Positions 25,446 through 39,180 are shown, counted from the stretch's first letter. The stretch is DNA of 64,000 bases from Trichoplax sp. H2 (GCA_003344405.1 NOWV01000023.1:434001-498000); one strand, 5' to 3'. The notes: a model not told the origin generated them from the letters alone. Numbers and translations are program-made.

Positions 25446-27620
25446 TGTTGAACAAGCAAATGTCATGCTACAAACATGATTACATGGCTATTTTTGACTC
25501 GAGTTGTTCATCAATCACGTTTAAACAGAAATATACATTTATGATAAATCTTAAGTTTGCCACCTAAATCTGCAAAATTGATAGAAAATCTTGCAACCTT
25601 TTTTCTTTATTCGGCATCCATACAAAGGATATTGACTGAATTATAGATCAGAGTAAACGAAAAACTGAATTATTTATAGCTCTTCTAATTCTAATTAAAT
25701 ATTCAAATGAAATTAAACCTTATACCCATAAATTGCTTTCATAAATCAAAAATAATCATTTAATAGATGTCTGGTTAATATCTCTATATAGCAAAGCCTT
25801 AATTTATTAATTTTTAATATTTCCTCACTACTACTGAATTATTATTATTAATAATAGATTACTGTTTTGTATACACATAGATAGATGGTGTTTACTACGA
25901 TACGACTGACGTAAATACACTTACTTACCGTTCTTTTCGTTATTCTTAGCTTATTTCAGAACTTGTTAAAATTTATAAATTTTTCCTAAATATATATATT
26001 TACGTTATATTCATAAACCTTTTGCAATCGTGCAATTTATTAGATAGTTACAATTTACGGCACGATTTACCGTTTAATTTCGAAAATATTTTTATTTGTT
26101 AAACTAAATCAATTGGTATTACTATACGTGTATACATACTTACAAACTTTATGTATCGTTATAGTCTTTTACAAGTTCTTGCAACATGTATAATTATTTT
26201 AAGAGTAGGGCACCTTTATTTGCCTATGTATTCGCTATGACGATTTGCCTTGAGTTACAAGATTGTTAAATAAATCTGATTAATAGAATCTATATTTCAT
26301 TACTTGAAGTGGTAATAAAGCAAATAATTTTACCTTTACTAAAGTATTGAAATGATCAAAAGTATCTTGAGATCATCAGGATTATTCAGGCTTAAGTCCA
26401 CATATCTGTATTTAGAGATTCATTTTTGGTGATTGTTTATTGAGGCAATGGTACGAGCAGTCATAGAAAAATTAGCTACGATGAATAAATGATAATATAT
26501 CGTAATCAGATGATGACAGCGTACATTTCTAGGATCATTTTAGTGCGCTTTATAATCCATTTAAAGTGGACAAAATTATAAAAGTCTCCATGACTGAATT
26601 TTATCGTTAAACTTCGCCTTTTAGGTTTGTAGTTATCATGCAAAGCGCCGTTCGTTCTGTCAAAATCTAATTAATATCATGCTGTAGGTACTTACCTGTT
26701 AAGAGAAAACTCAGGAATTTAATTTAATTTACTAATTACAGTATAAAATATTTGACTTACTGTCAATTAACGTACGTTCGAGGTAGAAATGTGGAAAATA
26801 ATGTGATATTCGGGAATTTTATGTTTTAGTATTTATATTTACTTCAACCCTTCCTAGTTGAATGTATGCCTACAACTGCACCACTGTTCTTAGTAAAGTC
26901 AAGCTTTAAAGCTACCGCATTAACTAGATCTATAAATGACCAATAATGAGAGAATTAGCTAAATCACGGATTGATAGTTTAGTCAGTACACTCGCAAGAA
27001 ATATATATATTTATTAAGAATGCACAAAAAGAGTTCATTTTGAATAGATTATTTATGATGGATATCTCTACAATGTAGATTGGGATGTACCTACATTTTT
27101 GATTAAATAAGGTTTTTATTTTTCTGTTCACATTGTAATTTCTGCTAGTTATAGTATTTATACATGTGGAAAGTATGATGTTAATACAAAGCAGAGTATT
27201 ATCGGTATATGAAGTAGTGTAAGGAAGTTTAATCTATTCGTAGCAGTGAAAAATGATATAGATTTGAGGTTTAGACAGTAGGCGTTATCAGCGCCGTTAT
27301 ATGTAATTAACTCTACTTTGTTTGTTACTGGGAGTAACTTTTAAATCTAGGACATGCTAAACTGTTAATTGGTTCCTACATCGGCTTCCATGTCGAAATG
27401 ATAGATAACAAATATCAAGGAATTTTGCCGCTTTTTACAGTTATTAATAGATGCTGAATTTTTAATTTTTTCTTTGGCTTTATTTAACGCACTCGGAATC
27501 ATTGATGAAGAAGCAATTTTTTAGTTAGGTCATAGTAAGTGTAAATTAAATTACCATAAGTGTACTACGAATGCAATTAATATTTGTTAATTCTTTATTT
27601 CCTGTATGTGTTGGTTGGAG

Positions 27621-27769
27621 GCATATGTTACATAATGTGTAGAGAAAATTACTCAGCGAAAAAAGGGCAAAAATTAGTTTGTTGTTGTTCTAATGATTAC
27701 TGCAACAATAACAACCGATCTATAACCCATCTGCTGGCTTTCGCCTGCGGACCACTCCAACAGTTTTAA
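27621..27769 (+). CDS. Orphan cysteine-rich exon, three-finger (Ly6 / type II receptor) type
   Basis: After an acceptor-like pyrimidine tract ending TTGGAG, the frame reads CYIMC, then about 12 residues, then LVCCCSNDYCNNNN, and ends at a TAA. The CCC-x4-CN signature closes the three-finger ectodomains of type II activin/BMP receptors (CCCSTDLCN in BMPR2); Ly6/uPAR domains have a similar CC-x-x-D-x-CN. Only this one exon was found: no upstream half of the domain, no transmembrane exon and no kinase exons. It could be the last exon of a small secreted or anchored Ly6-like protein, a receptor fragment, or chance. The function is unknown. Confidence 0.4.
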
Positions 27770-28422
27770 TTAGAGTGAGTGATGAAAATTTCTAATGTTG
27801 ACATTAGTATCCATTAAGAATCACCTTGTACCAGCATTTATAAACGATACGTAACTTACTTTTGGTAATTTTTGACATCATTTACGAGCATAAATGTAAT
27901 TAAATAAATAAATAATAAATCTTGATATTTTATCTGTAGTTGGCCATCGATACGTAATACTGTTCCTGGTACTACTTACATGGCATCGTCATTTTAGCAT
28001 CTTCGTACATATTTTAACATTAATATTATTACGTAATTATCAAACTACTAGTGAAATGTTTGGTATATACTTTCAGTTTACTGCAGTAGAGGTTATAAAT
28101 AGATAATATATAATCTTCGTGTATTACTTACTGTAGCTCATTGTGCCAGTTTATTATAAGCGCTATATTTTACTCTTAAAGAGTATGCAGTAAAAACAGG
28201 AGCCATTAGGTGAAAGTGACAACGTAATATCACAAGCATATTGATATCCATTTAATTAGTGGATATCTGTAAAATAGGATAACAATTTCTGTGAGGTAAT
28301 TCATCTTGATCTCAAGGAAGTTAAAACCTGAAAGAGAAATATTGGCAGTAATAGACTAATAGTAATTGCTTAACCTGCCCTTCGGTTGCCCGTAGTCGTA
28401 TTCTAAGATTCAGTAACGGTAG

Positions 28423-28545
28423 CACAAGAAACGTTTGTACGTTGCACCTGTTGATAAGTCTATTGAAGGTATTCAAGCATTTGATTATGTATCTCGAAAT
28501 TATCATTGTTTTGGAACTAATACTCTAAAGACAGTTGCAGTTTAA
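28423..28545 (+). other. Candidate 3'-terminal exon, unrecognised
   Basis: After an acceptor-like AACGGTAG, 40 codons run open to a TAA, starting HKKRLYVAPVDKSIEG. Composition is coding-like and not low-complexity. No family was recognised and no upstream exon was connected. This may be chance. Confidence 0.2.
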
Positions 28546-28642
28546 TAAGTATGTAAAAGGACGATCAATTGAAAAGATTGAGAATAACTAGTATGATGGT
28601 TTATTGAAATTTTTAAATTCTAATTAGATCTGTATATCAAAG

Positions 28643-28858
28643 TAGCGTTTCCCAATGTGGATTCTAGGGTTTCATGTTTTCAAGATCGATTTTCTTTAAT
28701 TTCAATTCAGAAAGACGTAAGTAAAATAACTGCCTCATGTGTCATGGTACATGAGAGATCCATATATTTTTTTATATTAAAGTTTAAGTCGACAACAACC
28801 ACGGGTGGTACATTCATTCTTACAGGCAGATTTACTTCTGACATTTGTTTATTTGTAG
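28643..28858 (+). other. Candidate exon pair, unrecognised
   Basis: 28643-28716 has acceptor CAAAG and a strong GTAAGTAA donor and encodes AFPNVDSRVSCFQDRF and more, ending in phase 0. 28826-28858 follows a good TTCATTCTTACAG acceptor, continues in frame for ten mostly hydrophobic residues and stops. The pair could be the end of a small gene. No similarity was recognised. Confidence 0.2.
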
Positions 28859-29383
28859 TTTAGTAAGCTATAAATATTAATTTGATCATGTGCTGATTAA
28901 CTAAAGTAGGAAAATCACGAGTCATTCCGTTGCTGAATACTATGAAATAATATAAGAATAAATAGTCGTCAACTACCGTCGTACCCATTGAAAAAACATT
29001 ATGCAATTAAACCCTTGTGATCATACGAGTTCGCGTTAACGTCTTATATGAAGTACATACTGACTTAACTCAAAAGTTGAATCATACTTGAATTTTAGTT
29101 ATAAGTAGGTAATATCTTCTTGAGGCTTCATGATACAGTCCTCTACTACTACTTTAGCACGGCATTGCAGTGCTACCTGAGTCAAACGCTTTTGTTTTTT
29201 TTGTGTAGCTTCGATCATAAAGGTTTTCAGTTGTTGGTTCTTTAAAATCTTTTTTATAAATTGGTATAATATTTTAGCTATTTCGCTTTATGTGGTAAGA
29301 TAAGGCAACTATTAGGCTTAAAAGAGGCTCATCCGTGACATGTAATCTAAAAAATTACTACGTAATATGTCATAACTTAGGAC

Positions 29384-32300
29384 ATGGGGAAAAAGCGAGA
29401 ACTATTTGATGCTGCTCGTAGTCATGATTTGCCCCGTCTTTTACGAATTTTATCTGTCATATCCAAGAAATTAAGGTAAATGTTTACTACGCTTTGGTTT
29501 TGTCGTATAAGGAAGTTGATAGAAGCTAATTTGGAGAACTTCATTAGTTTACGATTAATACTAGCTACATCTGTGATTGTGTTAAGGAAGTGTTCACAAA
29601 TAAAATCGATGAAGACAGTATTCAAACGCATTTATTGCTTCGAAGTGAAAATTTCGTGCTGTACTACATTCTTGATATTAATTGCTAACGTAGGGCACTG
29701 TCACTAGTAGTTTTTGTAATAAATTGAATGATGTTAAATTTCTACTTTTTATGCAAACTTAAACGAATTTTACAATTAGTATTAACGTGGAACCGTTGTT
29801 GGCGACAATTTATAAGTTCATAAGACACGAATGAGTTGCTCAAATCTGTATTTTCGGATGTTGTAAGCTTGATCCAATAGTAGCATCACATTCGTATATA
29901 AAATTTTATAAATACTATCGTTAAGAAAATATATAGTTTATAATCGACTCGAGCCGCCATATCTTTCAAGATTACGTTCATTTCATTATTTCAAATATGG
30001 TGTAAATATTGCATAAAGTGTGTAACACTCCAATATTAAATATTTTGTAGCAATGGCGATCTGCTGTCATGTATCGACGATGGTGGAAATACTCCGTTAC
30101 ATTTTGCTGCATTAAATAACTTTTGGTAAGTTGAATACATTGACCATATTTGCCAAAATGCTACAACGATATTGAGCCCTTAAAGTAGTATAAAAGTAGC
30201 ACTAAAATTCATGCATTTTTTTTCAATTATAATACTTAAAATTTGATATCGAGAATTTAGATCGCTTGTACAGTCTATCATTTCGTGGCGTTACAACAAA
30301 TATCGAAATAAAGATTAACATAGGATATAGTAGATCTATATAGCTCAGCTTAATGCAAATGTAATGTAGTTGGTAAATCACATGATTAGGATTGAAAATT
30401 AATGATATAATATTTTCTATCGTAGTGATGACGGAAAGGCTTTGATAAATTATGGATTCAGTGCTTGCACTTCTAATTATGAAGGTTAATATCACCGATA
30501 TCGATTGCATTTGTCAAAAAATCAGTTTTTAATTTTGGGCTTATTATTTATAAAAAGCTTAATTGCTATGTTATCTAATTTTAAAATCGAATGCTATATG
30601 AAGCGGTCTTTGTGTCTATTTTGATGCAATAATCATAACAGTGTAATTTAAATCAACTTGTAGAGTATCATTTCTAAAATTGTAGTTATCTGCTTGTATA
30701 GCGAAGGAAGTATTTCATGAATATTCAGTACTATTTGTTTCTTATAATATCATGCAGTTAAGGAGATGTAAAATTGCTGTTTTGGAATCTGTTTTAATAC
30801 GTCATTAGTCTTTTATACTAAGCATACAAATGATATATTTTCGATTAACCACTGGCATTCCTAACGATAATTAATGAATGTTTAAATGCGATCTTATCTA
30901 TCGAAGCTACTTATAATTTAAATACACGTAAATCGAATTTAACGTAATTTGCGTTAAATTGCAAGCATCACAGGATATACTAGAGTATAGGGTTGCTTGA
31001 TTTCAGGATATACCCCAATGCATTTAGCCAGCATTGTTGGTAATGCTGAATTTGTTTCATTGCTCTGTGGGTTTGATAATTGCTGTCCGTCCCTTGATAT
31101 GCAGGTATGCGTCTATGGAATTTAAACTTATGTTTTAACGATAAGTTTAATGAATTGATATTACATTTTCTGCAATTAAATTTAATCAATGTTACTACCG
31201 ATTGGAAAAAGGATCGACACGGTAATACAGCTCTACACCTTGCAATTGCAAGCAATAAATATAGCGCGTGTGAAGCTCTATTACAGGTTAAGGCAATACA
31301 GATGGCTGAGTTGTCTTTATATTAATAAAGAAATAGTTTACATATGCCCTTCAGTTGGTAAATCTAATAATCTAGATCAATATAGATCATTAGGGCTATA
31401 AATTAAGAACATATTTATATGATTTAACTGCTCAATTCTCACGGTACGTGAATCGCCTTTAATGTATTGTATGTATTGATTGCCTATTAGTAACGATAGT
31501 TAATTCAATATGACAATTTCGTGCTAACAAAATCGATCTCATGCAGATATATGATTCTGTACGTAGAATGGATGTAATATATATCTAAGGAATTTAATAC
31601 ATGAGACACCTCTAGATGGTGCTGTAGGGAAAAAAAATATAGAGATGGTAAGTTTATTTTGAGTACTTATCTCTGTAATAAATACAACAATTAGCGATAT
31701 CATGCGACCTACGCATCTATTTTTATCTATCTTACTTCAATCTATCGTTTTTACTTTTGCGTCAATGTATTTATTTGATTTTACAGCAATACACGTGACT
31801 TTTTATATAAATTTAATACATACCCATAGGTTAAGTTAATCTTAAGGCATTGCCCTGCAGATTTTTCAAAGTTGACGGATAGTGCTAGTACACCCCTGCA
31901 TATAGCAGTTAGAAAAGGAAGTCAAGCAATGCTTAAGATTTTACTAAATGCTGGTTTTTCTATCGATACTAAGGTTAGCAATCTTTAACTTTTTTCTGGC
32001 TTAAAATGTAATTTTCATGTATTGAGTCAGTAGTTATTCAGGAAATTTAAGATATTTATGGTTAACTTTGCGTTTAAGAATGGTTGAAAGTTGTATTAAT
32101 AAATACCGTATTCAAACATACAACATTATTAGTGAAAGATGTATTAGTAAATAGCGTACTCAAACATACGACATTATTGAATGCTTTATACTTCTTTGAC
32201 ATAAATTATTATCCAGTTCCAGCACTTTATTCCATTCAAAGTAGCCGTAACATTAATATACATGCATACTGTATAAATACAGACTGTAAATGGAAGTTGC

Positions 32301-33024
32301 TTACATGAGGCAATACAAGAAAAAAATCTAGAAATAGTTGGCTTCCTAATTAATAAAGGTATTTTTGCTAATAAATGTAAATATCTGAAGGGTCTATACT
32401 TTATCGGAAGGCTATAACTGCAATGATATTTAGTTAATCAATTAGTAAGCAATAGGAACAGCGCTGTTCTGAAAAGAAGATGCGAATTTCATTTCATTGT
32501 ATCGTTATGTAGACAGTTATAGATAAACATGAGAAGTATTAAATTATCTATTAACTACTGAAATATAGGAGCTGATCTAACAATTAAAAATTCCTCAAAT
32601 CAAACGGTTTTGGAATTGATTGAAAAATTGCCTAAAGAGGAACACTTACGAATGAGATCGTTGATAATTGGTAAGGGAAATTATCTGCCCAATTATTGTA
32701 GTAACAGCTATACCACCTTACCAACGTTAGACTGATAATATATACGGTGGACTTTTAAGGCGTATTTATAAAGGAGTTTACTAAAAGGAGAAGAAAAAAT
32801 CTGCTACGACGAATAATATATAAAATTCTTTATGCATGATTTATAATAATGCTAAGCATATAAAATAATGAAGGAACCAGTACGCGTTAAATCTATAATG
32901 TTCAATATAAATGGGTATCTATTTGACTATACTTAAAAGCTTAAATTTATTCGCAGCATCCCAAGTTAGAAAGCAAAATAAGAATTTAAAGCCAGGAAAA
33001 AAGTTGAACTTCGTTAGCAGTTAA
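29384..33024 (+). CDS. Ankyrin-repeat protein, ANKS1/Caskin-like, 10 exons
   Basis: Exons: 29384-29475, 30051-30125, 30426-30484, 31007-31104, 31212-31286, 31567-31647, 31830-31973, 32283-32358, 32569-32670, 32957-33024. They total 870 bases and close in frame to 289 residues. The start MGKKRELFDAAR matches the MGK-x-QEL start of ANKS1 and Caskin proteins. About six ankyrin repeats follow: GNTPLHFAALNN, GYTPMHLASIVGN, GNTALHLAIASN, ETPLDGAVGKKN, STPLHIAVRKGS, GSCLHEAIQEKN. The ETPLD and LHEA repeats, in that order, are also ANKS1/Caskin-like. The last exon encodes a lysine-rich tail ending KKLNFVSS. No SAM, SH3 or PTB domain is encoded, so it is likely a stand-alone cytosolic binding module; partners are unknown. 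The start of exon 5 could instead be 31146, giving a 41-base intron. Confidence 0.85.
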
Positions 33025-34948
33025 TGTTTTATATATTTTATAAGATTTTAAGATTGGATACACAGCCAGCATAAAAATTTTATCAATTGAAGAATGTGAT
33101 ATATTCTTAGCACTTGCTACCACTAATACAACTTGGTGCTTTGCGATTGACTAAATAAGTTTCCAAAAATGCTATCTGTAAAACTCAAGTGCTTGCACAG
33201 TTTCTTGTTTCTTGTTTGTGAAGACCAAATTATGTTTGGTTGTTTTTGGTAAAAGTTAACTGTTATATTATGAATTTTAAGGATTAGTGTTGTTGTGAGC
33301 ATTTCAGTTGTTGGTTGTTTTAATAATATAGTATTAGAGATGGAGATCAGTTTTATGCTTGCTCTGCATATAAATGTATTTGAGGCATGTTTCTTACGTC
33401 AATATGAATTGTTAATGTTCAAACTTAAAATACCAGCATATATTTTAAAATTAGACTTACGGATTTAAAATGGATCTTAGTATACATAAAAGAAGTCATA
33501 TTGTCCTTATCTTACATCATCGTTATTATGATAATACTGTAAAGTAGTATCTATCTCGATCTGAGATCGAAGTTTTCTTCAAGAAATCCCATAATTTTAA
33601 ATATTTTAATCCTATAACTGTTTAAGTGTGTTAGGAGTCTAAATGTATAATTTGAAGCTACAACACCTGATAAACTGAGTAATTAAAATAACAATGATAT
33701 TAATTCTAGGTATAGTATTTGTTCTAATTTTGAGCTTCGGCGTCTGACATATTTATCATTTTCTTTAAAGTTTGCAACTTAAATTATACTGAAGCTTCGC
33801 TAATCTATTCTAGTATGTGGTATGTAGTGACTTGGTCCTAACAATTTATAAACGCATTTGGAGTACATAAGCGATCCTTTCAGTTATTTAACTTACAGTC
33901 AACAATATCTACATTTGAATATATATTGTTATAGTGTTTATTACTAGGGCTGAACCTTGTTTCTATGAACTGGTAAGGTGCTGTTGATATATACGAGCGC
34001 ATATGTATAACTACTATTAATTAAATATTGTTAAATATTTCAGTAAGTATGAACTGAAATAGGGTTACTAGCAGCGTATATCGCCTTAGTATCGCTGGTG
34101 AACAAAACATGTGTTGTACATCAGACCTTTTTTTATTCATTTGATGTTCATTCTATATGAAATCGAAATTACTTCATGTGTCTTAATCTTATTTACTGTG
34201 GTAAGATCTCTATTTTGTATCGTTCTAGAGTTGACCACTAAATAGTTCAGCACCATGTTCTGTAGCATTACTCAAAATGGAGGGAATTACTTGTACTTTG
34301 TTAACGATAAATAAGTTTTATATTTCCGGTATTTGAAGTAATTATTTAGCTATGATTTATGGCATGTAGAATCACTTGTTGTAATAATAATTATTATAAT
34401 TACAACTGTCAACGGATAAATCGTGTGAAAGATGCGAGTCGGTATCAATTGAGTAAAATTTTCAAAACGCTAACTAATCTAAAAAATCGGTAGCTATAAA
34501 TAATTCATTAGACTATACGAGGGTGGTAGGAATAGTCTTTTTAAAGGGGGAGGGTGGATTTTGTTATTTACTTTCACCAGATATTGTGTTAGTAGGAGAT
34601 AGGAATAATGACATGTATCATGCCGTATGTATATTCCCGTACATTAATTACGGTATGTCGTGTTCATTTGACTATCTAATTAATCTACTATCTAATTATC
34701 GCAAATGTGAGAACGAAACTGCCCTAGATTTCTTGTTACGTAGTTAAGACCGTCACGCAATAGCAAATTAAATTTATTCATAAATCATTAACGTGTACGT
34801 AACTGCATTTTATGTTGCTAGTATGATTTAGGCTTCGCAATGATGCATTATTTTAAACGATAAGCGTAGCTTCAGATAGATTATAATTAATTAAAGTGGT
34901 GTGCTTATCAAATATCGGGAGATCGGTATCTTTACTATCTCATGTAGC
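33025..34948. other. Spacer after the ankyrin gene
   Basis: AT-rich, with no gene recognised. An open frame at 34523-34747 ends in CENETALDFLLRS, which is faintly ankyrin-like, but it has no convincing splice partners and was not called. Confidence 0.4.
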
Positions 34949-36243
34949 ATGGAAAGTCGTGAGTATTGCCGATTTCTTGGGAGTTTAGTAGGGCACACTA
35001 CTGTATACTAAATATTTTACTCTTTGGAGCAGAACATTTTTGGCTCCAATTCACAAAGCGAACTCACACAAATAAAAGGAATAATTATAATAGATAAATA
35101 CGGATTGCATCAACAGTTATGAAGTAGATGCCATGATACTGTATCCGTACAATGACGTTATTATTATTACGTTTTTAGTCAAATTGTGGCATGCTGCTGA
35201 ATTTATGGTCTTTCATTTTACAGCTCAATATATCGAGCACGTACGTATGTTTTATCGAGAATATTATATTATTTGTATACGTTAATATACGGTACATACT
35301 GTTTTTGTATTCCATGAGTCATATCGTCATAACATATATGCTACATATATATTTTATACCGGGACGCCTTATATTATTATTGTTATTTTTTTACTACACT
35401 GCATGGCGTTATTGCAATAGCTATGCTTCACTAGGTATCTAAAGTAGCTAAGTGCGATGAATCGATAGATTTCTGTGACAATTCGATGAATTTTATTCTT
35501 TTTAAAGCACAAAGCATTAGCTGGGTGGATCCATTTACATCACGAGTATACGTATTATCAATCATTATTCAATCCATGACTCATCATGAAATTTTCCAGA
35601 CTTGATAGCTGGAGAACTTGGAAACAGCAGAATTATTTGCAGATACCAATTTCGATATTGTATGTATTACAGTTCATTCAGTGCATGATTGTTTTTCTTT
35701 TTGGTTCAATTACGAAAAAGCTTCTTCCTGTTCCATTAGGCTAAATTACCATCACAAGTTTGCAATCTTCCTTTCGTAGCTACAGGCAAGGAATTTTAAC
35801 AAAAATCTCTTCAGCATTATTACTAATTGAATTATTGTAACTCTGTTTACGTCGGACTTGTTAACAGAAATAAACATAATAAGTTTGTAATGAAGTTGAC
35901 TGGTTAAAACGTTGTCAATGTTAACAGAAAACGTGTTTTAGTTTGGACGATGTTCTTGTACAGTATATATTTTCCCTATTTTCCATACCCGTACTCAAGA
36001 CAAAGCACATTACAATTCTTGTATTGCAGAAGCGAGAAGTAGAAATGGCAAAAGCGATAGTACGGATGACAGTAAGAAAATCACCTTTCAATGATATAAT
36101 TAATTGGTGACAGTATGCTAGGGCATTGCTATTAGTGTGAGGATGCAGAACCGTTCATCACCAGGTGCAATACGGTACAGATAATTGAGTTATTCATTTG
36201 TTTGGTGTTTGATTTCCATTTTTCGAAAACTCGTCATCGATGA
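34949..36243 (+). CDS. Possible small unrecognised gene upstream of actin
   Basis: A chain of short exons closes in frame. ATG GAA AGT C ends at 34958 before GTGAGT. 35508-35545 encodes SISWVDPFTSR. 35609-35659 encodes LENLETAELFADTNFDI before GTATGT. Two endings are open. Model A: 35740-35785 with a GC donor (ACAG/GCAAGG), 36030-36071, 36142-36188, 77 residues. Model B: 35740-35775, 36030-36071, 36136-36243, all GT-AG, 94 residues, last exon starting CEDAEPFITRC. The codons are coding-like and the phases fit, but short exons in AT-rich DNA can arise by chance. No signal peptide, domain or family was recognised. It would end about 0.8 kb before the actin start. Confidence 0.35.
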
Positions 36244-36674
36244 AATGAAAATTAAAATTTAAGATGGGCAATACCTAAACTGTACTATCCGTAGAGAGTG
36301 CAGTGATACATTGTCCTATGGATTACAGCTAAGCTACTGCAGTTTATCAGCATAAAACAGAAAGGTGTGAAAACACCTCCATAGCCGAAGCAAGTCCAAT
36401 TTTTTTTCACGGGTTTGAACAAGATACTCAAGAAGTATAATTACAGTAATAATTAATAATATTCATATTACATTGAATACGACTCCTTCACGAAGTAAAA
36501 TAGATCAATTTCAAGGAGACAACAGGTCAAGTGAAAGCTGTTGTTCTGTTCCTGGAGCGTGTCCGCATCTGTACGGTACAGTATACACTACAGTATGCCA
36601 TACTGCTATTGTTCTCTTCAAGAAAGATGAAAGGCGGATGCTCCTATTAATGTAAACAGATTGTCCAATTATTA

Positions 36675-36684
36675 CCAAATATGG
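36675..36684 (+). promoter_or_regulatory. CArG box (SRF site), distal, actin promoter
   Basis: CCAAATATGG, a perfect CC(A/T)6GG serum response factor site, lies 399 bp upstream of the actin ATG. SRF sites of this form drive actin genes in animals. Activity here is inferred. Confidence 0.7.
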
Positions 36685-36794
36685 TTAAAAAAAACAGTAG
36701 TGCCCAGTACCACATTCTCTATTATTGCAAAATTAATTGTATCTTATCCAGTTATCGATGACACCCTAGCTAATAAACATGAAGATATTTTATA

Positions 36795-36804
36795 CCTTAT
36801 TTGG
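36795..36804 (+). promoter_or_regulatory. CArG box (SRF site), proximal, actin promoter
   Basis: CCTTATTTGG, a second perfect CC(A/T)6GG match, lies 279 bp upstream of the actin ATG and exactly 120 bp from the distal CArG box, on the same strand. Confidence 0.72.
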
Positions 36805-36852
36805 AGCTAAAGTAAGTTTTCTTAAATCAGGATGCGTCTTATCCATGTTACG

Positions 36853-36857
36853 ATTGG
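36853..36857 (-). promoter_or_regulatory. Inverted CCAAT box, actin promoter
   Basis: ATTGG lies 23 bp before the TATAAATA element and after the proximal CArG box. Its placement fits an NF-Y type promoter element; a pentamer alone is weak evidence. Confidence 0.4.
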
Positions 36858-36875
36858 TTCATATTCGCTAACGTC

Positions 36876-36883
36876 TATAAATA
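36876..36883 (+). promoter_or_regulatory. TATA box, actin promoter
   Basis: TATAAATA lies about 70 bp after the proximal CArG box, predicting transcription from about 36905. A second, weaker TATAAA lies near 36924. Transcription from either would leave a leader of roughly 130-180 bases, possibly with a 5' UTR intron, since acceptor-like TTCTACTAG and GGCAACAG precede the ATG. Confidence 0.5.
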
Positions 36884-37055
36884 ACTGTCCTGGTGTTAAC
36901 AAATGCAAGTCCAGCCGTAGTCTTTATAAAGCTTGCGACAATCGCATGCTAGTCAGCTTTCTCAGAGGACAGTTTCCATTGCTGCTAGAACTATTTCGAC
37001 GAATAATTACATTAATTTTCGCATCAGTTTTCTTTCTACTAGTCTTGGTTAATAA

Positions 37056-38451
<1,396 letters not shown>

Positions 38452-38784
38452 GATCTGATTTATTTTTGTATATCACTTTCTATGTTTAGAATTTCTTCAT
38501 TTCTATCTTATCATTATTAAATAACTTGATTGCAATTTTTTACTTCATATTTTACGGCATGCTGACGTTAACAGAAGTTTAAGCTATCGATTTATTGCTT
38601 TACTTTACTGTATTAACAATAACAATATCAAGTAGGCATTGAGTATTTTTATCTGATTGTGAGATACTACAGTATGCATAGTAGATGTAACGATGTGCAG
38701 TACTATGCTTTCAAATGTACATATGTCATGATGATTTCTTCCGTTGTTTCTGATGAAATTTCATAGTGCAGATTGTTCATACGA

Positions 38785-38794
38785 AATAAATAAA
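38785..38794 (+). terminator. Candidate poly(A) signal of actin
   Basis: Two overlapping AATAAA hexamers (38785 and 38789) lie about 335 bp after the actin stop. A nearer ATTAAA at 38516 is an alternative. No transcript data, so this is a candidate only. Confidence 0.4.
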
Positions 38795-39180
38795 ATATAT
38801 GTTATGATTGGTAATGGCGATGGTAATATTTTTCTGTACATTGCATGCAATATTATGATCACACATTTTACGGATGCGTATCGTACTGTTCAGGTCTCAT
38901 CATTTAGTTGGTCGATAGAAGACTTCCATTTATTGATACGCTGAATAAGGAAGTTAGTTAGCATACTCAGAATAGAGTTAAGGTCGTCCGCGTATTTTTT
39001 TTGTTACTATCAGGGAAAGAATCGAACGATGTCCTTAGCAAGTGATCAGCTTGTTTTACCATAGGCTAAAATTACATTGCGAGTACGTTACAATATTTTC
39101 AAAGGTAGTGTTGAATATTTTAATTAATTAATTAACTATGATGGATTTATCGTGGTGTCAAGTAATTGAATATGGACATT

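Larger units (their letters stand above)
25446..29383. other. Gene-poor spacer between receptor and ankyrin genes
   Basis: Mostly AT-rich, with no complete gene model. The only coding-like pieces seen are a cysteine-rich exon at 27621-27769 and candidate exons at 28423-28545, 28643-28716 and 28826-28858, listed separately. A small hairpin, ACGGTA-GTTCG-TACCGT, lies near 25157 in the last receptor intron just before this region. Confidence 0.45.

Noticed and set aside
34523-34747. Frame ending NETALDFLLRS, faintly ankyrin-like
   Set aside because: No ankyrin TPLH core and no splice link to the ankyrin gene, which has its own stop at 33024.
36473-36658. 60-codon frame NTTPSRSKIDQFQ... upstream of actin
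   Set aside because: It runs through a copy of the TACAGTA repeat and could not be joined to neighbouring candidate exons in phase.
39010-39075. tRNA-like stretch on the - strand with GTTCGATTC and a TTGCTAA loop
   Set aside because: The T-stem and anticodon stem do not pair, so no cloverleaf forms.
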